From positions 12,563-76,562 of the forward strand of contig CAZBRO010000029.1 of NCBI GenBank assembly GCA_964494505.1: DNA of 64,000 bases, read 5' to 3'. This document shows positions 1-7,638 of this stretch, piece after piece (positions within the stretch are counted from its first letter, which is position 1; each line of letters begins with the position of its first letter). This stretch comes from CAIYRG01 sp964494505 (GTDB taxonomy: Bacteria; Pseudomonadota; Alphaproteobacteria; Micropepsales; Micropepsaceae). The position numbers and the translations under genes are program-made. Below the pieces are notes generated by a model. It made no database searches, had not been told where the DNA came from, and saw nothing but the letters and a program-made list of their open reading frames with translations.

Positions 1-531
1 CGGCTTCTCCCAGCCCTGGAAAATTGGCGAGAGCGAGATAAAGGTGATCGAGATGCCGGCCAGAGTGCCCAGCATCGCCGCCCTTGGTGTGTATTTGCGA
101 ACGGTTGGGCCGACAAACGCGCCGATCAGAACGATCGCTCCAATGACCAGGCACCAGATCAAGCCCGATTCCCAAGCCAGGATGGCGTCATTGGTCTTGA
201 TGTAGACCGGCAGCATAATCAGGAATACCACGATGAACATATGCGGTACGCTGGGGCCGTAAGGCATGGCCGTCACATCGCTGCGGCCGCTTGTTTTCGC
301 GAGCTGCCACGCCAGATAGGCGTAATACAGATTGCCGATGGGAAGTGCGATGCCGAGTGCCGGAAGGATCCGGCCATACACGATCCCTGCCGGCAGATGA
401 ACGACACCGAGGCATAGTCCCGTCAGCACAATGACGTTGAGCAGGACATTGGTGAACAGACCGAAAAATCCGTTCCAGTCGCCGGGCACCCACAAACGCG
501 GCCCGGTGCGGAGAGAAGCGAGAGTGCTCAT
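1..531 (-). CDS. NCS2-like nucleobase/xanthine-type permease (C-terminus outside window)
   Basis: The 177 visible residues start at an ATG at 531 and run off the left edge. They are mostly hydrophobic and contain family-like stretches such as FTNVLLNVIVLTGLCLGV, YGRILPALGIALPIGNLYYAY, YGPSVPHMFIVVF and TPRAAMLGTLAGISITF. I recognise these from permeases annotated as xanthine/uracil (NCS2-like) transporters. At least four membrane segments are visible. It is the last visible gene of an operon after an outer-membrane protein and a cysteine hydrolase, so it probably imports the substrate, or a related nitrogen compound, that the hydrolase cleaves. The substrate itself cannot be read from sequence. 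The family is fairly secure and the role is inferred from context. Confidence 0.75.
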   Translation of the reverse strand, partial: MSTLASLRTGPRLWVPGDWNGFFGLFTNVLLNVIVLTGLCLGVVHLPAGIVYGRILPALGIALPIGNLYYAYLAWQLAKTSGRSDVTAMPYGPSVPHMFIVVFLIMLPVYIKTNDAILAWESGLIWCLVIGAIVLIGAFVGPTVRKYTPRAAMLGTLAGISITFISLSPIFQGWEKP

Positions 532-558
532 GATGGTCTCCTTTCGTGAGCGAAGGAA

Positions 559-1221
559 TCAGCCGAGAGCGGCCAGAACGGACGCGGAAGGTGCGACCCA
601 GCCAAAGATGCCGCCTTGCGCCTTGATCATGCGCAACCCCATGTCCTGGAATTCGGGAAAGTAGGAACCGACGCAATCTTCGAGCACGAGGCAGTCGTAG
701 CCGCGGTCATTCGCCTCGCGCACGGTCGTATTGACGCAAACCTCTGTCGTGACGCCGCAAACGATCAGTTGCGATATCCCGGCGTGCTTTAGAATCGCGT
801 CGAGATCCGTCGCGTAGAATGCGCCTTTGCCCGGTTTGTCGATGACCGGTTCGCCGGAGATCGGATAAAGCTCGGGAATGATGTCGTGGCCGGCCTCGCC
901 TCGCACCAGGATGCGGCCCATCGTCCCTTCGTCGCCGATGGCGACCGCGGGGTTGCCGCGGACTTTCTTGGCGGGAGGAAGATCGGCAAGGTCGGCACGG
1001 TGGCCTTCCCGGGTATGGATGATTTTCAGCCCCGCTTTGCGCGCCGCTTCCAGTAACCGCCGGGCCGGGGCGATGGTGCGCCTCAGCAGCGAAACATCGT
1101 TGCCCAGAGATTCGCCGAAGCCTCCGGGCTCCATGAAGTCGCGCTGCATATCGATGATCAGAAGCGCCGCTCGCGCGGGTTGAAAATCGAACGCATAGGG
1201 TTCAGCAGGAATCGCAACCAT
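559..1221 (-). CDS. Isochorismatase-fold cysteine hydrolase, biuret amidohydrolase-like
   Basis: This is a 220-residue cysteine hydrolase of the isochorismatase superfamily. The expected triad is visible: Asp in LLIIDMQRDF (about residue 24), Lys in VIDKPGKGAF, and Cys in CGVTTEVCVNTT. The stretches HTREGHRADLADLP and REANDRGYDCLVLEDC resemble biuret amidohydrolases (BiuH) and related ureido or carbamoyl amide hydrolases. The ATG at 1221 is chosen because GGAGGGAAG lies just upstream; a longer reading from a TTG at 1242 would overlap the preceding gene. The gene sits between an outer-membrane protein (17 nt upstream) and a permease (27 nt downstream), consistent with uptake and hydrolysis of a small nitrogen compound in the cytoplasm. 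Exact substrate is unknown. Confidence 0.82.
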   Translation of the reverse strand: MVAIPAEPYAFDFQPARAALLIIDMQRDFMEPGGFGESLGNDVSLLRRTIAPARRLLEAARKAGLKIIHTREGHRADLADLPPAKKVRGNPAVAIGDEGTMGRILVRGEAGHDIIPELYPISGEPVIDKPGKGAFYATDLDAILKHAGISQLIVCGVTTEVCVNTTVREANDRGYDCLVLEDCVGSYFPEFQDMGLRMIKAQGGIFGWVAPSASVLAALG

Positions 1222-1238
1222 GCTCGCCTTCCCTCCGT

Positions 1239-2102
1239 TCAATAGCCGAAGCTGAAGCCGGCGAAACCGTTGATTTCATCCCGGTGGCCGCCGGAACCGG
1301 GTCTTGCCGTTCCGATCAGGGTTTGTGCAAAACGCAGGCGCTCGTTGATGAAGTCGTAGTATTGGAAGCCGGCCTTGGCGCTCCAATGGCCGAAGCGGGC
1401 CGCGAATGGCAGGGGATAGGTCAGGGTCAGACCGGTCGAGAACACGCCGACACCATTGTCTCCGCCCCAGTAGCTGCTCGGACCGACCGTCACCCAGGTT
1501 GGCACGGAGAGCGTGAAGGGCATGAGGTCGACCGACGGCGCCATGCCGATCTCGACATCGTAGGTGCCGCCGCGCCGGCCGGTGACCACTGTGGAATCGC
1601 CGGATATGGCGTAGAACAACTTGACGTAAGGCTTCAGGTGAACCGGCAGGCCCAGACCGGAATCGTCAAACGACAAAGCGGATTCCAGGTTGGTTTCCGT
1701 CTTGAAATTGCCCGGCGGACTCAGGAACTGGCCCAGTTGGACATCGAGATTCCAGTTCTTGCCGAAGTGGAAGCTGGGCCCCGCGAACCAGTCGAATTCG
1801 TTCCAGGCGCCCACGGGACCGTTGTGCTGCGTGGTGTTGATATCGTTGAATGTTCCCACTACGAACGAAACATCGTCGATAGCTTCGGCGGGGTCGTGGT
1901 AAAGCCCAAAGACCAGACCTGTAATGATCTGGACGGTGAGGCCTTTATTGGTCACCATCAACCCGCGCGGGGTGATGTAATCATTCGAAAAATTGACGAT
2001 GCCAAATCCGTGAATGGCGGAGGGTGCGTCTTGGGCGTGGGCGACGGGAACGGCAACAGAGAAGGCAGCCAGAATCGAGGCCGCGAGAAATTTCCATTTC
2101 AT
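1239..2102 (-). CDS. Outer-membrane beta-barrel protein, MetA/phenol-pathway transporter-like
   Basis: The 287-residue protein begins with a clear Sec signal peptide (MKWKFLAASILAAFSVAV, cleavage after AHA). The remainder alternates polar and aromatic residues and ends in an aromatic residue (SFGY), as outer-membrane barrels do. The composition resembles the 'transporter/MetA pathway of phenol degradation' porin-like group. It is the first gene of the minus-strand operon with the BiuH-like hydrolase and permease, so it could admit their substrate through the outer membrane. A palindromic operator candidate lies about 105 bp upstream of its start. The fold is well supported by its features; substrate is unknown. 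Confidence 0.65.
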   Translation of the reverse strand: MKWKFLAASILAAFSVAVPVAHAQDAPSAIHGFGIVNFSNDYITPRGLMVTNKGLTVQIITGLVFGLYHDPAEAIDDVSFVVGTFNDINTTQHNGPVGAWNEFDWFAGPSFHFGKNWNLDVQLGQFLSPPGNFKTETNLESALSFDDSGLGLPVHLKPYVKLFYAISGDSTVVTGRRGGTYDVEIGMAPSVDLMPFTLSVPTWVTVGPSSYWGGDNGVGVFSTGLTLTYPLPFAARFGHWSAKAGFQYYDFINERLRFAQTLIGTARPGSGGHRDEINGFAGFSFGY

Positions 2103-2205
2103 TTGACATCCTTATGGGTTGAATATGCGTGACGCCTCCTTCTCCCCGGTGTCTCGAATGGGTCGCGAACCGCCAAAAAGGGTGCGGCCGGGCTGTTGGA
2201 CACCT

Positions 2206-2219
2206 TCTTGTATACAAGA
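2206..2219. promoter_or_regulatory. Palindromic operator candidate (GntR/FadR type)
   Basis: TCTTGTATACAAGA is a perfect 14-bp palindrome. TTGTATACAA-type sites are typical operators of GntR-family FCD regulators, and a GntR-like gene begins about 1 kb away. The site lies upstream of the outer-membrane protein/hydrolase/permease operon. The rest of the 2103..2479 gap shows nothing else recognisable. Confidence 0.6.
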
Positions 2220-2479
2220 TCATAATCGGTGATTTAGCAAAATCCGTGCCAGCGAGCGGATGCGCCGCAAACCAGGATGCTCGCGGGCGGCGCGGCGCGA
2301 AAGCGCAGAAATCCGCCAAAAATCGCAGGCGAGACGCGGACGCTGCCAACGCGTTGGCAGCCATGCCGGACAGCCCGCCACGACAATCGCCTCAATCTGC
2401 ATCACCGGTGACTGATTCTAAGGCAATCGGGCGTCCGAACGGCCATCGCCCCGCCGCTCCGGGCGCAACGGGTTACAAA

Positions 2480-3220
2480 TCAGGCGACGATTCCGTCCGA
2501 TTTGCCGGCGCGCCCCGCAGAGGCCCCAATTTTGGCGGTGCCGCCCGACGAGCGCGCACGCTCGCGCGCTTCATGCAACATATGAATCGTGATCTTGCGC
2601 GCTTCCATTCGGTTTTGAATAATATGCGCGCGCAACAGAATGCATGCTTCCGACACGCGGTGATTGAGGATGAGCTTCAAAAGCTTGGCGTGCTCCTCAT
2701 AAGTCGCGTCGATTCGCTTCTGCTTGAGAAAGCCGAGACGACGGATCACGCGGATCTTTTCCGTTACATCGGAATGGACGCGCCCCATTTCCTTATTGCC
2801 CGCAGCTTCAAGCAGGCGGGTGTGAAAGGCTTCGTCGAGCGCGGCGACGGCACGGGCATCCCGCTGACGTTTGCTCAAAGGGACGAGCCATGTCGCCTCC
2901 AGATCGGCCAAAGGCGGGTTGTCCATCTTGCAGAGACGCTCGACGGCCGCGGTCTCGATGACCACCCGTAGATCGTAGAGTTCATCGAAATGATCGAAAT
3001 TGAAGGGCCGAACGCGCCAACCGCTGCGGAATTGAACCTCGAAATAGCCTTCGTGTTTCAATCTATAGAGGGCGCCTCTCACGGGAGTTCGCGAGGTTCC
3101 ATAGCGCTCCGCCAACTCCGTCTCAGTAAAACGATCCCCAGGCAACAGAAGAAAGTCAAAGATTTCCTCTTTGATTTTCTTGTAGATTCCTTCAGCCGCT
3201 TGGTTTGCTTGTTGCGTCAC
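2480..3220 (-). CDS. GntR-family transcriptional regulator with FCD domain
   Basis: This 246-residue DNA-binding regulator has an N-terminal winged helix with the family signature (IYKKIKEEIFDFLLLPGDRFTETELAERYGTSRTPVRGAL, in pieces: LLPGDRFTETELAERYGTSR then TPVRGALYRLKHEGY). A helical FCD-type effector domain follows (FDELYDLRVVIETAAVERL, DEAFHTRLLEAAGN). The start is a GTG at 3220 behind GCGGAGGA; the longer open frame to 3337 lacks a ribosome site and has no homologous look. It most likely controls the neighbouring hydrolase/permease operon through the palindrome at 2206. The ligand is unknown; FCD domains usually bind small carboxylates, often with a metal. Confidence 0.85.
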   Translation of the reverse strand: MTQQANQAAEGIYKKIKEEIFDFLLLPGDRFTETELAERYGTSRTPVRGALYRLKHEGYFEVQFRSGWRVRPFNFDHFDELYDLRVVIETAAVERLCKMDNPPLADLEATWLVPLSKRQRDARAVAALDEAFHTRLLEAAGNKEMGRVHSDVTEKIRVIRRLGFLKQKRIDATYEEHAKLLKLILNHRVSEACILLRAHIIQNRMEARKITIHMLHEARERARSSGGTAKIGASAGRAGKSDGIVA

Positions 3221-3647
3221 TTCAATCCTCCGCAGCACATGTGCGCGAACTTGGAGGTCAAGCTCGGCCGATCCTTGGCGGACAGGCAGAGTGAAGCGCA
3301 CCACAGAAACCGTAAGATGAACGGCCCTACAAAACAAGCGGAGGCAAAAAATCTAATATTGCGGCACTCGGCGATTTGAAAATGAGCAGATACCAACTCT
3401 GCAACTCCCAGTCCCCGAGAAGCGGTCTCAGCGTTGCGGCGCGCGCAGCGCAAACCCCGCAGTCCTAATACCTGTTCGCTCGGCGTGAAAGAGCCAGCCG
3501 TCAATTCGATTTTATGTCCGTCTCCTTCTCGCTCTCGACTGGATTCGGGCCTAGAGTACAGTTTGCATGCGACTACCGGTTTGCGCGGGTCGGAGCCGGG
3601 CCGGATGATTGGGTAAGCGTAACCATCTCTGAGAGGTTGACGCACTC
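3221..3647. other. Intergenic region, no gene recognised
   Basis: This stretch separates divergently transcribed genes, the GntR regulator (leftward) and the DUF4157 protein (rightward), so it should contain both promoters. Short open frames here look like shadows. No repeat or RNA gene was recognised. Confidence 0.4.
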
Positions 3648-5366
3648 ATGTATGCTCCGAAGGTCGCCAAGGCCCGCACACCGCCAGGAGGAAGTCCGGC
3701 CGGCAGGCGACACTCGCATGTGATGTCTCTCAAACAAGGGTTTGGCGATTGCGGCGAGAAGCAGAGAGGAGCCGCAGGAGAGGGCACGAAGACTCGAGGA
3801 GGACTGCAAGGAAGCGCCTTCGATTTCGGCAAAATTCCGGCACATGCGCCGGATCGACCGGACCTTTCCGAAAGGCCATTATCCTTCGCGGCGCCAACGC
3901 CGGCCTCAGGTCATAATCCGTCGAATCCCGTGATGGGGCAGGCCAATTCCCCGCGTGAGCACGAAGCGGACAGCATCGCCAACCAGATCGTGGCTGGCCC
4001 CACCCGGCCGGCCATGCGAAGCAGAGCGCCGCATATCAATCTCACGCCATTCAGGACCGAGGACGGCAAGGGCCGGTTCGCACCACGCAACGTGCGGCGG
4101 GCAGTCGCCGAGCCGGGCCGTCCGCTCGATACCGGCACGCGCACATTCTTTGAACCCAGGTTCGGCCGCAGCTTTGCCGATGTTCGCGTTCATGATGACC
4201 GCGTCGGCGGGGCCGCCGCCAAAGAAATCGGCGCGAATGCCTTCGCCTTGGGCAATCATATCGCTTTCGCGCCCGGCCGCTACGCACCCGGCACCATCGC
4301 AGGCAAGCGGCTGATTGCGCACGAGCTGGCACATGTCGCCCAATCCGGCGGGGCGCATGATGTCGTGCGCCGCGATATCGCCGAGGCCAATTTGCCCACA
4401 ACGCCGGTTTCGCAAATTATGGCGGATCCCGCGTATTTCGAGAATGGGATAGCGCGAATTGAGTTTTACGGCGCCGAGATGGCGCGACTGATCTATTCCA
4501 ACGGTCAACAATATGATCTTGGCCTCGTGCCAGGGCAGATCCATGCGCCTATCGAGGCGGTCGATTACCGCACGCCGCGCACAGCTCATGCGATAGTAAC
4601 CAGAGATGGCGCCGGCCCGGCGGTCGGAACGATCGATTTCGTCCCGCGTGCCCGCGATATCCAGGCCGGCCCCGGCGTGACGGTCGATCAGGTTGTCGAT
4701 GCCACACATCGGGTTATCCGCTTCACACACGACCCCGTGACGGGCCGCATCATGCCGACTGAGGTGAATAGCATCTCCGCCCCGCGCCTCTGTGAGGCGT
4801 TGCGCGGCGCGGAAGCGGAGTATGTCCGCAATACCGACGCACTGGCGCACGGAATGGTGCGCGCTCTCACAATTCTGGACTACGCGCTTATGATCTACAG
4901 CGCGGTGGACGCCGTGATTGGGATCGCGGGGCGCGTCGGGGGTACAGCCGAAGCCTCTGCGGCCGCCACCGCCGCTTCAGCGTCTCGCGCGCAGGCCTCG
5001 CTCACGAGCCTGTTCCTTCAACTGTTGCGCACCGGGGGCGTCGAAAGCGCAACCGTGGAAGGCGTCGGCCTGGGGGGCGTGCGGGCGACGATGCGGGCAA
5101 CGGAGCTGATCGTTGAACGGGATGCCATCGTGAACGTCGGGCGCGTCGCCGGTCAGGGACGGCTCGTGACCAGCGCCTTCGAGCAGGCAGCGATCGCCGC
5201 GGCCCGGCAGGCCGGTGCGCTCAGTGCGCGCGTCGCCTACCACACCGTCGTCAACGCCGAGTGGGGTGCCTACCTTGAATCCATGGGTTACAGCTATGAG
5301 GTCATCGCGGGGACAACGCCGGGGGTCATCGTGACGAGGGTGCTGACCAAAGTCTTCACTCTGTAG
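3648..5366 (+). CDS. DUF4157 (eCIS core domain) protein with HELAH motif, possible toxin/effector
   Basis: In this 572-residue protein, residues about 155-235 match the DUF4157/eCIS-core domain: FFEPRFGRSFADVRVHDD, then ANAFALGNHIAFAPGRY and IAHELAHVAQSGG, with H225 and H229 in an HExxH-like zinc-peptidase motif. DUF4157 is known from cargo and accessory proteins of extracellular contractile injection systems and from polymorphic toxins. The region before the domain is low-complexity and Pro/Gly-rich with no signal peptide. The C-terminal half matches nothing I know; it includes a hydrophobic helix (about 400-425, ALTILDYALMIYSAVDAVIG) and an Ala-rich stretch. No injection-system genes are visible nearby. 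The ATG at 3648 is used, but an ATG at 3723 is also possible. The domain call is solid; the activity is inference. Confidence 0.75.
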   Translation: MYAPKVAKARTPPGGSPAGRRHSHVMSLKQGFGDCGEKQRGAAGEGTKTRGGLQGSAFDFGKIPAHAPDRPDLSERPLSFAAPTPASGHNPSNPVMGQANSPREHEADSIANQIVAGPTRPAMRSRAPHINLTPFRTEDGKGRFAPRNVRRAVAEPGRPLDTGTRTFFEPRFGRSFADVRVHDDRVGGAAAKEIGANAFALGNHIAFAPGRYAPGTIAGKRLIAHELAHVAQSGGAHDVVRRDIAEANLPTTPVSQIMADPAYFENGIARIEFYGAEMARLIYSNGQQYDLGLVPGQIHAPIEAVDYRTPRTAHAIVTRDGAGPAVGTIDFVPRARDIQAGPGVTVDQVVDATHRVIRFTHDPVTGRIMPTEVNSISAPRLCEALRGAEAEYVRNTDALAHGMVRALTILDYALMIYSAVDAVIGIAGRVGGTAEASAAATAASASRAQASLTSLFLQLLRTGGVESATVEGVGLGGVRATMRATELIVERDAIVNVGRVAGQGRLVTSAFEQAAIAAARQAGALSARVAYHTVVNAEWGAYLESMGYSYEVIAGTTPGVIVTRVLTKVFTL

Positions 5367-5514
5367 GGACTCCTTCATGGGGAGCGCGTCTGAAAGTATG
5401 GATCGCAACGAGCTTCGCGGTCGTCTGTTCGGATAAGCTTGGTGGCCGTTTCGAGCAGATATCGTGCTTTTGCGCCCTGGCCAGTCGGGACTAAGACCAC
5501 ATTCGAGAAATGCC

Positions 5515-7344
5515 ATGCCTGATAAAACTGTGCGACGGCGCGAAGTTCTGAAGGCGGCTGCCGGAACGACGATCGCCGCCACTCTCGGCTCAAACGCGGC
5601 GGCTCAAACGAACGCGCAAGCCGCGACATCGCCGGCATCGGTCAGCACGGTCACCCGTCCCGCCGACCTGGTGCTCCGCAATGGCAAGATCATCACCGTC
5701 GATCGGACCTTTGGGATCGCCGATTCCATCGCCATCGCCGGAGACCGCATCGTGGCGGTGGGTACGAATTCGGCGATAGCCGCGGCCTCGGCTCCCGCAA
5801 CCCGGATCATCGACCTCAAAGGTAAAACGGTCATTCCGGGCCTCATCGACGACCACGCGCACATGGATCGGGAGGGGCTCAAGACCATCTTCCCTTCGCT
5901 GGGGCCTGTCCGTTCGATACGCGACATCCAGGATCGCATCGCCGAGCTCGCCCGCCAGACCCCGCCTGGTGAATGGATCGTGACGATGCCGATCGGCGAT
6001 CCCCCCTTCTATTTCGATGTGCCCGATATTTTAGCCGAGAAGCGCTGGCCAAACCGGCAGGAGCTCGATGCCGCTGCTCCCAATAATCCCGTGTTTATCC
6101 GGTCGATCTGGGGTTTTTGGCGCAGCACGCCGCCGCTGGTCGCGTGCGCCAACACGGAAGGCTTGAAGCGCGCCAGCATTACGCGTGACACAGTCTCGCC
6201 GCTCCCGGAGCTCACAATCGAGAAGGACGCCCGCGGCGACCCGACCGGCGTGTTCATCGAGAATGGCATGCAGCCGACTGCCGAGCTAATCTGGTTTCGC
6301 GGGGCGGCGGAGTTTTCGCGTGCGGCTCGCGCCAAGGCGCTGCCGATCTCCGCGCAGGCCTATCACGCGTTCGGCACCACGAGCGTGTTCGAAGAACATG
6401 GGGTCGCGAACGAAGTCGTCCGTGCCTACAAGGACGCCTATCGCGATGGCACCTTGACGATGCGCGCATCGCTGGTGTTCAGCCCGAACTGGAAGGCTGC
6501 CGGGAACGCGCCGCTCGGCCCCTTCATCGAAGCCTGGGCCGGATGGCTCGGCGAGCCGGCGTTCGGCGACGACTGGCTCAAGCTGACTGGGCTTTACGTC
6601 AATATCGGGCGGCAGCCAGGCGACGATTTGCGCGCGTCGGCTTCCCCGTACACCGGATGGGCCGGGTTCAACTACGACACCGGCCTGCCGCGCGCGCGGG
6701 CCAAGGAAGTGCTGCTGCACTGCGCAGCAAACGACATTCGCGCGATCTGCAATTTCAACATCTCGCCGGGCCTCATCGATCTTCTGGACGAGGTCGATCA
6801 CGAAGTGCCCCTGAACGGACGGCGCTGGGTCGTGGGCCATATCAACATCCTGTCCCCGAGGGATATCGAGCGGATTGCCCGCATGGGTTTGGTCGTCACG
6901 CCGCACACCAACTCGAACATCTATAAGGAAGGGCACACGTGGCAAACCAGGCTCCCGCCGGAGCGGCAGCGGGAGAACACGCCGTTGCGCGATCTGATCG
7001 ATGCCGGCGTCAAGGTGGGGCTTGTTACCGACAATGTGCCGGTGTCCCTGTTCTGGCCAATCTGGGAATCGATCGCCCGGCTCGGCCGAGTCGCAAATGA
7101 AGCGATTGCACCGGGGCAGGCGCTTACCCGCGCAGAGGCGCTGCGATGCGCAACCGCCAACGGAGCCTATCTCACCTTCGACGAGGACAAGAAAGGCTCG
7201 TTGGAGCCCGGCAAGCTCGCCGACCTTGCGGTATTAAGTGCCGATCCGCTGACTGTGGCCGAACCGGACATCCGCGACATTACCGCCGATATGACCATGG
7301 TGGGCGGCAAAGTCGTACATCAGACGCCGAATTGGCCCGGGTGA
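5515..7344 (+). CDS. Tat-exported amidohydrolase (YtcJ-like, amidohydrolase_3)
   Basis: This is a metal-dependent amidohydrolase of 609 residues. The start at 5515 gives a twin-arginine-type leader (VRRREVLKAAAGTTIAATLG); the open frame extends 17 codons further upstream but would bury it. The mature part begins with a composite beta-sandwich (LVLRNGKIITVD) and the first metal motif GLIDDHAHMD (H-A-H, about residue 112), and ends with the usual GSLEPGKLADLAVLS segment. A VVGHINILSPRDIERI stretch and a TDNVPVSLFWPIWE segment suggest the later metal and active-site strands. The expected location is the periplasm. The substrate is unknown, and neighbours give little help. Confidence 0.8.
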   Translation: MPDKTVRRREVLKAAAGTTIAATLGSNAAAQTNAQAATSPASVSTVTRPADLVLRNGKIITVDRTFGIADSIAIAGDRIVAVGTNSAIAAASAPATRIIDLKGKTVIPGLIDDHAHMDREGLKTIFPSLGPVRSIRDIQDRIAELARQTPPGEWIVTMPIGDPPFYFDVPDILAEKRWPNRQELDAAAPNNPVFIRSIWGFWRSTPPLVACANTEGLKRASITRDTVSPLPELTIEKDARGDPTGVFIENGMQPTAELIWFRGAAEFSRAARAKALPISAQAYHAFGTTSVFEEHGVANEVVRAYKDAYRDGTLTMRASLVFSPNWKAAGNAPLGPFIEAWAGWLGEPAFGDDWLKLTGLYVNIGRQPGDDLRASASPYTGWAGFNYDTGLPRARAKEVLLHCAANDIRAICNFNISPGLIDLLDEVDHEVPLNGRRWVVGHINILSPRDIERIARMGLVVTPHTNSNIYKEGHTWQTRLPPERQRENTPLRDLIDAGVKVGLVTDNVPVSLFWPIWESIARLGRVANEAIAPGQALTRAEALRCATANGAYLTFDEDKKGSLEPGKLADLAVLSADPLTVAEPDIRDITADMTMVGGKVVHQTPNWPG

Positions 7345-7543
7345 AGGCTTGCCCTGCGACCGCGACAGCGCGGTTTACAAACCACCGAAAGCACTATGCC
7401 CTGTCGAACACAAACGCGTCGTTGTGGAACAATCCACCCAGAACGGACCAAAATAATGGGGCACGTCAGGTAAATTGTACCAACTTGTCTCAGCACACCT
7501 ATGACTTTAATCAATTGCGGGCGGCGCTCGATCACTAACATCC

Positions 7544-7566
7544 GGCCTGATCGCTGCAATCAGGCC
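7544..7566. terminator. Hairpin, possible terminator of the amidohydrolase gene
   Basis: GGCCTGAT and ATCAGGCC form an 8-bp perfect stem with a 7-nt loop about 200 bp after the amidohydrolase stop. Only a short T-containing tract follows, so termination is uncertain. Confidence 0.35.
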
Positions 7567-7638
7567 TTCTGATCCCCAGGGAGCGGAGTCACCGGAACGA
7601 TTGCATTGAGTTCGGACTGACTATCGAAAGAATTACCC

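Noticed and set aside
3648..5366. A zinc metalloprotease call for the DUF4157 protein
   Set aside because: HELAH is present, but the third ligand and the rest of a peptidase fold could not be identified, so only the domain name is used.
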